From Burkholderiales bacterium (GTDB taxonomy: Bacteria; Pseudomonadota; Gammaproteobacteria; Burkholderiales; SG8-41), in the NCBI GenBank assembly GCA_005800795.1, contig SYEN01000144.1:1-14514 (forward strand): a DNA stretch of 14,514 nucleotides. Direction: 5' to 3'. Numbering within the stretch: position 1 is the stretch's first letter; each line of letters opens with the position of its first letter. The notes beneath the pieces were generated by a model, which was given only the letters and a program-made list of their open reading frames with translations, ran no database searches and was not told the DNA's origin. The position numbers and the translations under genes are program-made. This document shows, piece after piece, positions 1-6,796 of this stretch.

Positions 1-382
1 CGGCTCCACCAAGAGCTACGAAGACGTGCGCCAGCACAACGAAGCGGTGAACCGCCTCGACTTCATCGAAGGCCGCGAAGAAATCACTGCTGACTACGCA
101 CCCGGTGAAGTGATCAACGTCACGCAACACGACGGCAGCGTACTGCGGCTGCGCAAACTATCCGCCGATCACGACCCCACCGACCGCATCAAGACCATGA
201 ACTACGTTCAGGAGCATGCGGCCAAAGGCGAAGTTGTAACCGGTTTGCTATATATTGATCCCAGTGCGGTGGATATGCATCAACATCTGAACACGGTGGC
301 GACGCCGCTGAATCAGCTGACTGCGAAGGAATTGTGTCCCGGTTCCTCAACACTGGAGCGCATCAACGCAGGCTTGCGCTAG
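1..382 (+). CDS. 2-oxoacid:ferredoxin oxidoreductase, beta subunit (C-terminal end only)
   Basis: Partial gene running in from the left edge; the reading frame is open from base 2 and stops at TAG 380-382, leaving about 126 residues. The opening residues GSTKSYEDVRQHNEAVN, followed by LDFIEGREEITADY and, further on, GEVVTGLLYID, resemble the C-terminal part of the thiamine-diphosphate-binding beta subunit of 2-oxoglutarate/2-oxoacid:ferredoxin oxidoreductases (KorB type). The family uses CoA and ferredoxin to decarboxylate 2-oxoacids oxidatively in the cytoplasm, with an alpha subunit usually encoded just upstream; that region is outside the window. The ThDP and iron-sulfur motifs would also lie upstream, so the assignment rests on the tail alone and the exact 2-oxoacid substrate cannot be told. 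A GTG at 26 is an internal valine, not a start. Confidence 0.8.
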   Translation, partial: GSTKSYEDVRQHNEAVNRLDFIEGREEITADYAPGEVINVTQHDGSVLRLRKLSADHDPTDRIKTMNYVQEHAAKGEVVTGLLYIDPSAVDMHQHLNTVATPLNQLTAKELCPGSSTLERINAGLR

Positions 383-389
383 CGAAAAA

Positions 390-411
390 CGTAACCCATT
401 GTTTTTAAACA
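390..411 (+). repeat. Weak match to the A+T-rich boundary element
   Basis: Aligned to 6008-6029 it agrees at 15 of 22 positions, mainly through GTAA and ATTGTTTTTA. It follows the ferredoxin oxidoreductase stop by 8 bp and runs into the 409-439 hairpin. Listed only because of its boundary position; it may be chance. Confidence 0.2.
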
Positions 412-439
412 ACAATCCCGGCCATGCCGGGATTGTTGT
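409..439. terminator. Perfect 14-bp hairpin, possible transcription terminator
   Basis: Bases 409-422 (ACAACAATCCCGGC) are the exact reverse complement of 426-439, with a 3-nt loop CAT at 423-425. It lies 26 bp after the stop of the ferredoxin oxidoreductase gene, a typical place for a terminator. Neither side has a clear U-run (after the stem the + strand reads CTGGGG; the - strand reads TTAAAAAC), so it is not a textbook intrinsic terminator. The loop contains the ATG of the longest reading of the next gene, which argues against that ATG as a start. Confidence 0.55.
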
Positions 440-447
440 CTGGGGCT

Positions 448-451
448 GGAG
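448..451 (+). promoter_or_regulatory. Ribosome binding site GGAG choosing a TTG start at 460
   Basis: GGAG at 448-451 lies 8 nt before an in-frame TTG at 460-462. The upstream in-frame ATG at 424 lies in the loop of the 409-439 hairpin with no purine-rich site before it. Starting at 460 places the positively charged MRLTR stretch directly before the first hydrophobic helix. Confidence 0.6.
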
Positions 452-459
452 AATACTGC

Positions 460-2205
460 TTGCGTCTTACCCGGTTATTTTTGCTTACCACCTGCGTGCT
501 ACTCACGCTGGTGTCTGTCATGCTCGTGCGATCGGTGATGCAGGAGTGGAACACGGTCAGCGCTGCCTTGCGCGGCCTGCGCGCGATGGAACTCACTGCG
601 CTCGCCATGACCATTGCCGAAAAAGCGTCTTTCGAGCGTGGGCCATCTATCGCCGCCATGGGAGATACCGACGCGCCCACACCCGCCTTACAGGAGCGTC
701 TGGCCAAGGCCCGTACTGTCAGTGACGCCGCGTTTGATGCCGCGTTAAAGGCACTGGAGCATTCCGCCCGCGACGAACACCGGGCCGCCATCGCCCAGAT
801 CGAGAAAGCACGCAGTGAACTCGCGCAGGCCCGGCAAAAGGTCTCCCGTATTGCCGCGTTACCGCATGCCGAGCGCACAGCGCCAGGCACCCGCTTCACG
901 CGCGAACCCATCGACCAGATGTTTGGCGTAGTCGACATTGCGCTGGAAGCCGTAACCATTCTGTCAGCCGATGCCGAACGCGTGTATCCGGAACTCACGC
1001 AACCGCTGGTGGGCGCGCGGCTCGCGGCAGAATTGCGTGAATATGCAGGCCGTCTCGGCTCGCAGTTCACCAGCCCCATTGGCGCACGCCAACCGCTGGG
1101 CATTCAGGAACGGCGCGACATCCCGCGCATCATCGGGCGTATCGAAGAGTTGCGGCATCTCATTGAAGTACAGGCTCGAGCCAACGCGGCTGATGCGCGC
1201 GTCGCAGCAGCCATCGGCGAAATGAAATCTCGCTACTTCGGCATTGGCCTGCCCTTCATCAACAGCCTCACCGTGGCAGGCGAGGCGGGCGGCGACTACG
1301 GTATGAACCTCCCGGAATTCGTCGCCCGCTACGTGCCGGAAATGGCCTCAATCGTCACACTGCGCGAAACCATGTTCGAAACCGCGCGCACGGGCGCCGC
1401 CGCCAGTATTGCAAAAGCACGGCACAATTTGCACATCAATGCCGCCATTGGCGTGCTGGTACTGATGATTGAAATATCCGTGTTTTTGCTGATCCGCTGG
1501 CGCGTGCTGATGCCGTTGTTGGCCAGTACGAAAGCCGTCGTCGCCATCGCGGCTGGCAAGCTCGACGCGCCGCTACGCGTCACCACGCGCACTGACGAAA
1601 TCGGCGACATGCAGCGGGCGGTAAACGAACTTCGGCACACCAGCGCCGAAAAGCAGCGGCTGGAACGCGAACGTGAACAATTGATCGAAAAACTACAGTT
1701 GCATTCAAGCACGGATTTCCTGACCAACCTGCTCAATCGCCGCGCTTTTACCGAGCGCGTCGCCCAGCAGCTAGCCATCGCGCGGCGCAGCAACTGGCCG
1801 GTATCGCTGATCATGTTCGATCTGGATCATTTCAAGCGGGTAAACGACCGTTATGGGCACGCCAGCGGCGACATCGTGCTGGCGGGCGTCGCCGAAATCG
1901 CCTCACGGGAATTCCGCGCTGCCGATACCCTGGCGCGACACGGAGGCGAAGAGTTTATTGCCTTGCTGGTCAATTGCGGCGAGGCCGACGCCCGCGCGTT
2001 CGCAGAACGCCTGCGTGAATCCATTGCGGCCGCGAAGTTCGCCGCGGAAGATGGCACCGAGATCACTATCACCGCGAGCTTCGGCATCGCCAGCGCCCCG
2101 TCGTCCGCCGTGAATGATTTCAACGCCTTTTCCAATGCCGCTGATCAAGCCCTCTACCGCGCCAAGAACCAAGGACGCAACTGCGTGGTTTCAGGCGTGG
2201 CGTAA
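460..2205 (+). CDS. Membrane-bound sensor diguanylate cyclase (HAMP-GGDEF)
   Basis: Predicted to make cyclic di-GMP from two GTP in response to a periplasmic signal. Numbered from TTG 460 (581 residues): a first transmembrane helix at about 5-27; a mostly helical periplasmic region of about 300 residues; a second transmembrane helix at about 326-347; a HAMP linker with EIGDMQRAVNEL; a short charged coiled coil; and a GGDEF domain from about 415 to the end. The active-site loop GGEEF is at 495-499, and RAAD at 486-489 matches the RxxD product-inhibition site at the usual distance, so it looks catalytically competent and feedback-regulated. The LDHFKRVNDRYGH segment is also present. The sensor part contains EKASFERGPS, faintly like the ERG-S core of NIT-type nitrate/nitrite-sensing helical bundles; that is only an inference. 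It is a single gene with no visible partner. Confidence 0.9.
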   Translation: MRLTRLFLLTTCVLLTLVSVMLVRSVMQEWNTVSAALRGLRAMELTALAMTIAEKASFERGPSIAAMGDTDAPTPALQERLAKARTVSDAAFDAALKALEHSARDEHRAAIAQIEKARSELAQARQKVSRIAALPHAERTAPGTRFTREPIDQMFGVVDIALEAVTILSADAERVYPELTQPLVGARLAAELREYAGRLGSQFTSPIGARQPLGIQERRDIPRIIGRIEELRHLIEVQARANAADARVAAAIGEMKSRYFGIGLPFINSLTVAGEAGGDYGMNLPEFVARYVPEMASIVTLRETMFETARTGAAASIAKARHNLHINAAIGVLVLMIEISVFLLIRWRVLMPLLASTKAVVAIAAGKLDAPLRVTTRTDEIGDMQRAVNELRHTSAEKQRLEREREQLIEKLQLHSSTDFLTNLLNRRAFTERVAQQLAIARRSNWPVSLIMFDLDHFKRVNDRYGHASGDIVLAGVAEIASREFRAADTLARHGGEEFIALLVNCGEADARAFAERLRESIAAAKFAAEDGTEITITASFGIASAPSSAVNDFNAFSNAADQALYRAKNQGRNCVVSGVA

Positions 2206-2265
2206 ACCCCCCGCCCCTCTTTCCCTCGAAGTCACCACGGTGTAACCTTCCCCCATTCAGTTACC

Positions 2266-2270
2266 GGGAG
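2266..2270 (+). promoter_or_regulatory. Ribosome binding site of soxC
   Basis: GGGAG at 2266-2270 lies 6 nt before ATG 2277. This supports the long N-terminus over the in-frame ATG at 2334, which would start only 12 residues before the twin-arginine motif. Confidence 0.6.
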
Positions 2271-2276
2271 AAGAGC

Positions 2277-3587
2277 ATGAGCAAGCGTCGCACCACATTG
2301 CCCGCGGAAACCACCGCGCAATCACTACGTACCATGGATAACGTCACCGCCCTCAGCCCACACCTTACGCGGCGCCGGTTTTTGGCTCGCGGCGCGTCGG
2401 TCGCAGGAATTGCCGCTGGCGGCATCGCCACCGGTGCCGCCGCACAGGAAGTGCCTGCGTGGATGAAAACGCCTGGCGCGCCTATGCGCGCATATGGTAC
2501 GCCGTCAAGTTATGAAAAGGCCGTGCAACGGCCATCGGCCTCGGGTTATGCCAAGGTCTCGCCCGCCACCGGCAGTTCGCGCACGCCGCATCAGTCGCTT
2601 GAAGGCACGATCACACCGAGCGGGTTGCATTTCGAGCGCCATCACAATGGCGTACCGGATATCGATCCGGCAAAACACGAACTGCTAATTCACGGGCTGG
2701 TAAACCGGCCGCTGATGTTTAACCTTGCGACACTGTCGCGTTACCCAATGATTTCCCGTACTTACTTTGTCGAGTGCGCGGGCAACAGCGGCGGGAATTC
2801 CCAGGCCAAGCCGCCACAGGGCACCGCCGGTGCACTACACGGTCTGGCTTCCACCAGCGAGTGGACGGGCATTCCGCTGTCTCTGCTGCTGAATGAAGCA
2901 GGACTTGCCGGCGGCGCGCAGTGGGTCATCGCGGAGGGTGCGGATTCTGCCGCCATGGTGCGCAGCGTACCGCTCGCCAAGTGCATGGACGACGCGATGG
3001 TGGCGCTGTATCAAAACGGCGAACGGGTGCGTCCGGAACAGGGTTACCCGATGCGGCTGTTGCTGCCCGGCTGGGAAGGCAATATGTGCGTGAAATGGCT
3101 ACGCCGCCTCAAGGTAACAGACGGACCGGCGCATTCCAAGGACGAAACGTCGAAGTATTCCGACTTGCAGCCCGACGGCAAGGCGCGGCAGTTCACCTTT
3201 GAACTCGGCGTGAAGTCCCTCATCACCTTTCCCTCGTTCGGCACCAGGCTTGACCGCCACGGACTGTATGAACTCACCGGCCTTGCATGGTCTGGCGCGG
3301 GGCGCATCAGCCGTGTCGAAATTTCCGAGGATGCGGGCAAGACCTGGCGTGATGCAACGCTGCAGGGGCCGATCCATACCAAGAGCTTCACGCGCTTTCG
3401 CCTGCCATGGGAATGGAACGGTAACGCCGTGGTACTGCAAAGCCGTGCCATCGACGAAAAAGGCCATGTGCAGCCGACGCGGCAGGCGTTTACCTCGCAG
3501 TACATCGCGGGCATGAACTACCACAACCATTACATTCAATCATGGGCGATCGCCGCCGACGGGAGCATCAGTAATGTTCATGTATAA
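2277..3587 (+). CDS. soxC: SoxC, molybdopterin sulfite/sulfane dehydrogenase subunit
   Basis: Periplasmic molybdenum subunit of the SoxCD sulfane dehydrogenase, which oxidises the sulfane sulfur bound to SoxY (related enzymes oxidise free sulfite) and passes electrons to the cytochrome SoxD. The 436-residue protein has a twin-arginine export signal: TRRRFLARG at about 31-39, then a Gly/Ala-rich hydrophobic stretch to AAAQE near 57, as expected for a cofactor folded in the cytoplasm. Residues about 110-300 form the sulfite-oxidase-type Mo-cofactor domain (LHFERHHNGVPDID, then YFVECAGNSGGN with the presumed Mo-ligand Cys167); the remainder matches the Mo-oxidoreductase dimerisation domain (GAGRISRVEISEDAGKTW). 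The length is normal for SoxC. Its end overlaps soxD by 14 bp, so the two are probably translationally coupled. Confidence 0.93.
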   Translation: MSKRRTTLPAETTAQSLRTMDNVTALSPHLTRRRFLARGASVAGIAAGGIATGAAAQEVPAWMKTPGAPMRAYGTPSSYEKAVQRPSASGYAKVSPATGSSRTPHQSLEGTITPSGLHFERHHNGVPDIDPAKHELLIHGLVNRPLMFNLATLSRYPMISRTYFVECAGNSGGNSQAKPPQGTAGALHGLASTSEWTGIPLSLLLNEAGLAGGAQWVIAEGADSAAMVRSVPLAKCMDDAMVALYQNGERVRPEQGYPMRLLLPGWEGNMCVKWLRRLKVTDGPAHSKDETSKYSDLQPDGKARQFTFELGVKSLITFPSFGTRLDRHGLYELTGLAWSGAGRISRVEISEDAGKTWRDATLQGPIHTKSFTRFRLPWEWNGNAVVLQSRAIDEKGHVQPTRQAFTSQYIAGMNYHNHYIQSWAIAADGSISNVHV

Positions 3588-4131
3588 GAAAAATATCGCG
3601 GGCGGGCTGTTGCTGGCAACATTGGTTGCGGGTTGCGCAACGCCGGAAAACACCAGCTCAGCGAATACACCCGCGCGCGGCCCCAACTTGGGCGCTACGC
3701 CCACTGCAGCGCAGCTCGCCGCCATGGACACCAGCATACCGCCCAGCGGCGCGGGCCTGCCCGCCGGCAGCGGTACGGTGGCGCAGGGTGCGAAAGTTTA
3801 CGTGGCGAAATGCGAAAGCTGTCACGGCCCCAAAGGTGTCGGCAAACCGGCTGACGCACTGGTCGGCGGCATCGGCTCTCTCACGTCCGGCAAACCCATG
3901 CGCACGGTGGGCAGCTATTGGCCTTACGCCACCACGTTCTTTGATTACGTGCGCCGCGCCATGCCCACCAACGCGCCTTTTACGCTCACCGACGACGAAG
4001 TTTACGCAGTCACCGCTTACGTGCTGAATCTCAACGGCATTGTGCCCGAGTCCGCAGTGATGAACGCACAAACCTTGCCGCAGGTGAAAATGCCCAATCG
4101 CGACGGGTTTATCGACTACTCGAAGAAATAG
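3574..4131 (+). CDS. soxD: SoxD-type monoheme cytochrome c, predicted lipoprotein
   Basis: Cytochrome partner of SoxC, accepting electrons from the Mo centre. The 185-residue protein begins with a short charged stretch and a hydrophobic segment ending in LVAGC, a good lipobox with Cys21 as the lipidated residue; a Pro/Ala/Thr-rich linker follows. One heme site, CESCH (residues 80-84), is seen, with Met130 in RRAMPTNAPF as the likely distal ligand. The classical Paracoccus SoxD is a longer diheme protein, so this is the short monoheme form. The start ATG 3574 is preceded by GGGAG at 3561-3565 with 8 nt spacing and lies inside the end of soxC; ATG 3580 is a poorer alternative. Identity is inferred mainly from the fused arrangement with soxC and the cytochrome fold. 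Confidence 0.85.
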   Translation: MFMYKKNIAGGLLLATLVAGCATPENTSSANTPARGPNLGATPTAAQLAAMDTSIPPSGAGLPAGSGTVAQGAKVYVAKCESCHGPKGVGKPADALVGGIGSLTSGKPMRTVGSYWPYATTFFDYVRRAMPTNAPFTLTDDEVYAVTAYVLNLNGIVPESAVMNAQTLPQVKMPNRDGFIDYSKK

Positions 4132-4148
4132 CCGGCCCAAGCCCGCTC

Positions 4149-5015
4149 ATGGCGCTGAAACTCCGCAAACTGTCTTACGCACTCGGCGCGGAAATCTGCG
4201 ACATGAATGTGGCGGCGCCGATGAGCGAAACACAATTCGGTGAAATCTATCAGGCGTTTCTCGACAACGGCATTCTGCTGTTCCGTGGTCAGGACATCAC
4301 GCGCGAGCAGCATATCGAATTCAGCCGCCGCTTTGGTGAACTCGATAAACACGAATCGCTGCCGCGCGACCGTCATCCGAAGTATCCCGAATTGCTGCTG
4401 GTGACCAACGAACCGAACGCGGATGGCACGCCGTCCAATTCGCGTTACACCGGCCGCTCGTGGCATTCGGACATGTCGTTCACGCCGGTGCCGTCGCTCG
4501 GTTCGCTGCTGAAAAGTTACGCCGTACCCGAGGTCGGCGGCGATACGCTGTTCGCCAACATGACCCTCGCTTACGACACGCTGTCGGACGGCATGAAAAA
4601 ACTCATCGCCGATTTGCACGGCATTCAACTGGCCGGCACGCGCAAAATCAACCATGCGCCCACTGGTCTGGAGCGTCTCGCAGAACAGAAAAAACTCAAT
4701 CCTCCGATTGCGCAGCCAGTGGTGCGCACGCACCCTGAAACCGGCAAAAAAGCGCTTTATCTTGGCGACAAGGTCAAACGCTTCGACGGCATGACCGAGG
4801 AAGAAAGCCAGCCGCTGATCAAGTACCTCAACGCCCACGCCACGCAGCCTGAATTTTTGTATCGCCACCAATGGCGCAAGAACGACATCGTGGTATGGGA
4901 CAACCGTTGCACCCAGCATCAGGCGCTAGGCGATTTCGACGAAACGCAGTTGCGGCACATGGAACGTACGACGGTGCTCGGCACGCCGTCGGGTTATGTG
5001 GTGGCGGCAGGATAG
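4149..5015 (+). CDS. TauD/TfdA-family 2-oxoglutarate-dependent dioxygenase
   Basis: Non-heme Fe(II) oxygenase that couples 2-oxoglutarate decarboxylation to hydroxylation of a small substrate; known members release sulfite from taurine or alkylsulfonates, or cleave herbicide ethers. In the 288-residue cytoplasmic protein the iron-binding facial triad is visible: His106 and Asp108 in SWHSDMSF, and His257 in NRCTQHQAL. Arg273 in HMERTTV is placed for 2-oxoglutarate binding, and LFRGQDITREQHIEFSRRFG is typical of the family. The substrate cannot be read from the sequence. It starts 17 bp after soxD and ends 2 bp before a Bug/TctC gene, so it belongs to the soxCD transcription unit; this suggests a sulfonate whose sulfite is then oxidised, but that is inference. 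The start ATG has no strong ribosome binding site. Confidence 0.88.
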   Translation: MALKLRKLSYALGAEICDMNVAAPMSETQFGEIYQAFLDNGILLFRGQDITREQHIEFSRRFGELDKHESLPRDRHPKYPELLLVTNEPNADGTPSNSRYTGRSWHSDMSFTPVPSLGSLLKSYAVPEVGGDTLFANMTLAYDTLSDGMKKLIADLHGIQLAGTRKINHAPTGLERLAEQKKLNPPIAQPVVRTHPETGKKALYLGDKVKRFDGMTEEESQPLIKYLNAHATQPEFLYRHQWRKNDIVVWDNRCTQHQALGDFDETQLRHMERTTVLGTPSGYVVAAG

Positions 5016-5017
5016 CG

Positions 5018-5998
5018 ATGATCGCATCGGCAAAGTACGGTTGGTCTACGGTAGTGTTGGTGACGCTCGCAACGGGTACGCAGGCGGACGCCGCCGCAGT
5101 CGATTACCCCAACCGCCCGCTACGCATCATCGTGCCGTTCACCGCCGGTGGCGGCACCGACATCCTGGCGCGCATGATCGGCAAGCATCTTACAGACACC
5201 TGGGGGCAGCAGGCGGTGGTGGATAATCGCAGCGGCGCCAATGGCGTGATTGCGGCAGAGTTGGCTGCGAAAGCCAATCCTGACGGCCATACTTTATTGA
5301 TGGTGGCGATTGGCCACGCGCTCAATCCGCTGCTGCAAAAGAAATTGCCGTATGACACCGAGCGTGATTTTCAGCCGGTGAGCATGACCGCGCTATTGCC
5401 GCTGCTGTTGGCGGTGCATCCTACGGTAAAGGCCAATAATACGCAGGAGCTGATCGCGCTGGCCCGCGGCAGCGCCAAGCCGCTGCCGTACGCGTCCGGC
5501 GGAATCGGCTCGTCGCAGCATCTGGCGACGGAATTGTTGATCAACATGACGAAAATCAAGTTGACGCATGTGCCGTACAAAGGTGGCGCGCCGGGGCTTG
5601 TCGATTTGCTGGCGGGCCAGGTTCAGCTCATGATCACCAGCATTTTGTCGGTCACGCCGCACAGCCGCGCCGGGCGGTTGCGTGTGCTGGGCATCGCCAC
5701 CGCAAAACGCAGCGCTATGCTGCCGGACATTCCCACCATCGCCGAAGGTGGCGTGCCCGGTTATGAATCCATCGCGTGGTACGGGTTGGTCGCGCCCGCC
5801 GGCATCCCCGCGCCGGTACTCGACAAACTCGCCGCTGAAGTGATCAAGGGCACAAAATCCAAAGACACGCACGACGCATTGATCAAGCAGGGCGCCGAAC
5901 CCGTCGGCAACGGGCCCAGGGAATTCACCGCGTTCATCAAAGCCGAGGCCACCAAGTACGCTCGCGTGATCCGCGCGGCGGGCATCATGGCTGAATGA
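5018..5998 (+). CDS. Bug/TctC-family periplasmic substrate-binding protein (first of three)
   Basis: Predicted exported receptor of the tripartite tricarboxylate transporter type, binding a small, usually carboxylated or aromatic solute. Of 326 residues, the first ~26 form a Sec signal peptide ending around ADAAA. The mature part opens with YPNRPLRIIVPFTAGGGTD (GGGTD at 44-48, the ligand-loop region of the family) and carries the usual VDNRSGANG, LPYD and VPYKGG (185-190) signatures. The frame is open farther upstream inside the dioxygenase gene, but ATG 5018 is preferred because AGGA at 5009-5012 precedes it and a signal peptide follows directly. It is 2 bp downstream of the dioxygenase stop. 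No TctA/TctB membrane genes are present, a common state for these receptors in Burkholderiales. Confidence 0.92.
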   Translation: MIASAKYGWSTVVLVTLATGTQADAAAVDYPNRPLRIIVPFTAGGGTDILARMIGKHLTDTWGQQAVVDNRSGANGVIAAELAAKANPDGHTLLMVAIGHALNPLLQKKLPYDTERDFQPVSMTALLPLLLAVHPTVKANNTQELIALARGSAKPLPYASGGIGSSQHLATELLINMTKIKLTHVPYKGGAPGLVDLLAGQVQLMITSILSVTPHSRAGRLRVLGIATAKRSAMLPDIPTIAEGGVPGYESIAWYGLVAPAGIPAPVLDKLAAEVIKGTKSKDTHDALIKQGAEPVGNGPREFTAFIKAEATKYARVIRAAGIMAE

Positions 5999-6007
5999 CA
6001 GCCATAT

Positions 6008-6028
6008 TGTAAGTAATTGTTTTTATTG
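6008..6028 (+). repeat. A+T-rich boundary element, copy A (exact pair with 10666-10686)
   Basis: The 21 bases here are identical to the reverse complement of 10666-10686; the core reads TAAGTAATTGTTTTTATTG. The copy lies in the 63-bp gap between a Bug/TctC gene and the unknown gene at 6062, with its right end 33 bp before that start codon, and is followed by more A+T-rich sequence. It might be an operator, promoter part or transcript-end signal; the sequence alone does not decide. Confidence 0.6.
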
Positions 6029-6061
6029 AATAAATTTTAATTTCTTTAACGAAAATTCCTC

Positions 6062-6796
6062 ATGGCGCAAGGCATCTGGGCCACGGGGTATGACCTTCCG
6101 AACGGCTCGCGCGAGCGCGTCCTTGCTTGGACGCACGAGACCTACTGTCCATGGCTGCGCGTGCAACCCGGTTACATCTGGTCGGCGCACTACTGCTACA
6201 CCGGTGGCGGCCCGCAGATGGAGCAGGTCAAGGCCACCGCCGTCGGGCACACACAGGACGCCATCGGCACCGGCAATCAATATTTGCTGCTGGTGGGCGG
6301 CCTGTCAGCGCACACCTTTTTCAAACCGTCGATCCAGGACATGGCGCTGCCTGCTGGGTTCGATGCCATGCTGGCGGAGCGCGTGGGCACACGCACAGCG
6401 GTGTTCACGGTGGAGGCCGCTGTCAACGGCCCGGAGCCGCGCGAGTTTGGGCCAGACACCGGGCCGGGCCCGGCAATCCAGATGGGCAGCTTTCGCATGC
6501 GTACGCCCGAGGAAGAATTCGATCTCGGCCGCTGGTATGCGCAATACCGGCTGCCGTTCATGGCGCAACTCGCTGGCTGCATCGCGACGCGCAAATTAAG
6601 CGGCGTCGCAGGCTGGGCCAAGCACAGCGTCTTGTATGAATTCACCTCGCTGGCAGCGCGTCTCAAACATTTTGAAGAACCACACGAAGCGCTGGCGCTC
6701 GACCGCACGCGTTGGGAATCACAGGTGATCGCAGGCACCGTGCACGCACCGGGTTCGCCGTTTATTGGGGAACGGATTTGGCCGCCAGTCGAATAA
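6062..6796 (+). CDS. Uncharacterised protein, possibly a tandem ferredoxin-like (dimeric alpha-beta barrel) domain protein
   Basis: I do not recognise this 244-residue protein. It has no signal peptide or membrane helix and is rich in Trp, Tyr and His (WTHETYCPWLRVQPGYIW near the start). The two halves share a weak pattern: an acidic/aromatic helix (RERVLAWTHETYCPWL; LGRWYAQYRLPFMAQL) followed by a GYIW- or GVAGW-type strand, then an F/Y strand and another helix. This resembles the small dimeric alpha-beta barrel folds of EthD/Dabb-like proteins, as a tandem fusion. That is inference from pattern only. The start ATG 6062 is the first ATG after a 63-bp A+T-rich gap; no clear ribosome binding site is seen. 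Its end overlaps the next Bug/TctC gene by 19 bp, which suggests joint expression with a solute receptor and perhaps a role in the metabolism of its ligand. Confidence 0.75.
   Translation: MAQGIWATGYDLPNGSRERVLAWTHETYCPWLRVQPGYIWSAHYCYTGGGPQMEQVKATAVGHTQDAIGTGNQYLLLVGGLSAHTFFKPSIQDMALPAGFDAMLAERVGTRTAVFTVEAAVNGPEPREFGPDTGPGPAIQMGSFRMRTPEEEFDLGRWYAQYRLPFMAQLAGCIATRKLSGVAGWAKHSVLYEFTSLAARLKHFEEPHEALALDRTRWESQVIAGTVHAPGSPFIGERIWPPVE
6767..6772 (+). promoter_or_regulatory. Ribosome binding site GGGGAA for a TTG start at 6778
   Basis: GGGGAA at 6767-6772 lies 5 nt before TTG 6778 and inside the end of the upstream gene. No ATG is available near the signal peptide in this frame, so this site decides the start of the second Bug/TctC gene. 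Confidence 0.45.

Noticed and set aside
405..1103. Open 232-codon frame on the - strand opposite the diguanylate cyclase
   Set aside because: Ser/Arg/Ala-rich composition without domain signatures, mirrors codon bias of the clear GGDEF gene on the other strand.
4116..4919. Open 267-codon frame on the - strand opposite the dioxygenase
   Set aside because: Arg/Phe/His-rich nonsense-like sequence; the + strand frame has a complete iron-binding triad.
4871..5017. Upstream extension of the first Bug/TctC frame
   Set aside because: Lies inside the dioxygenase gene and would bury the signal peptide; ATG 5018 has its own ribosome binding site.
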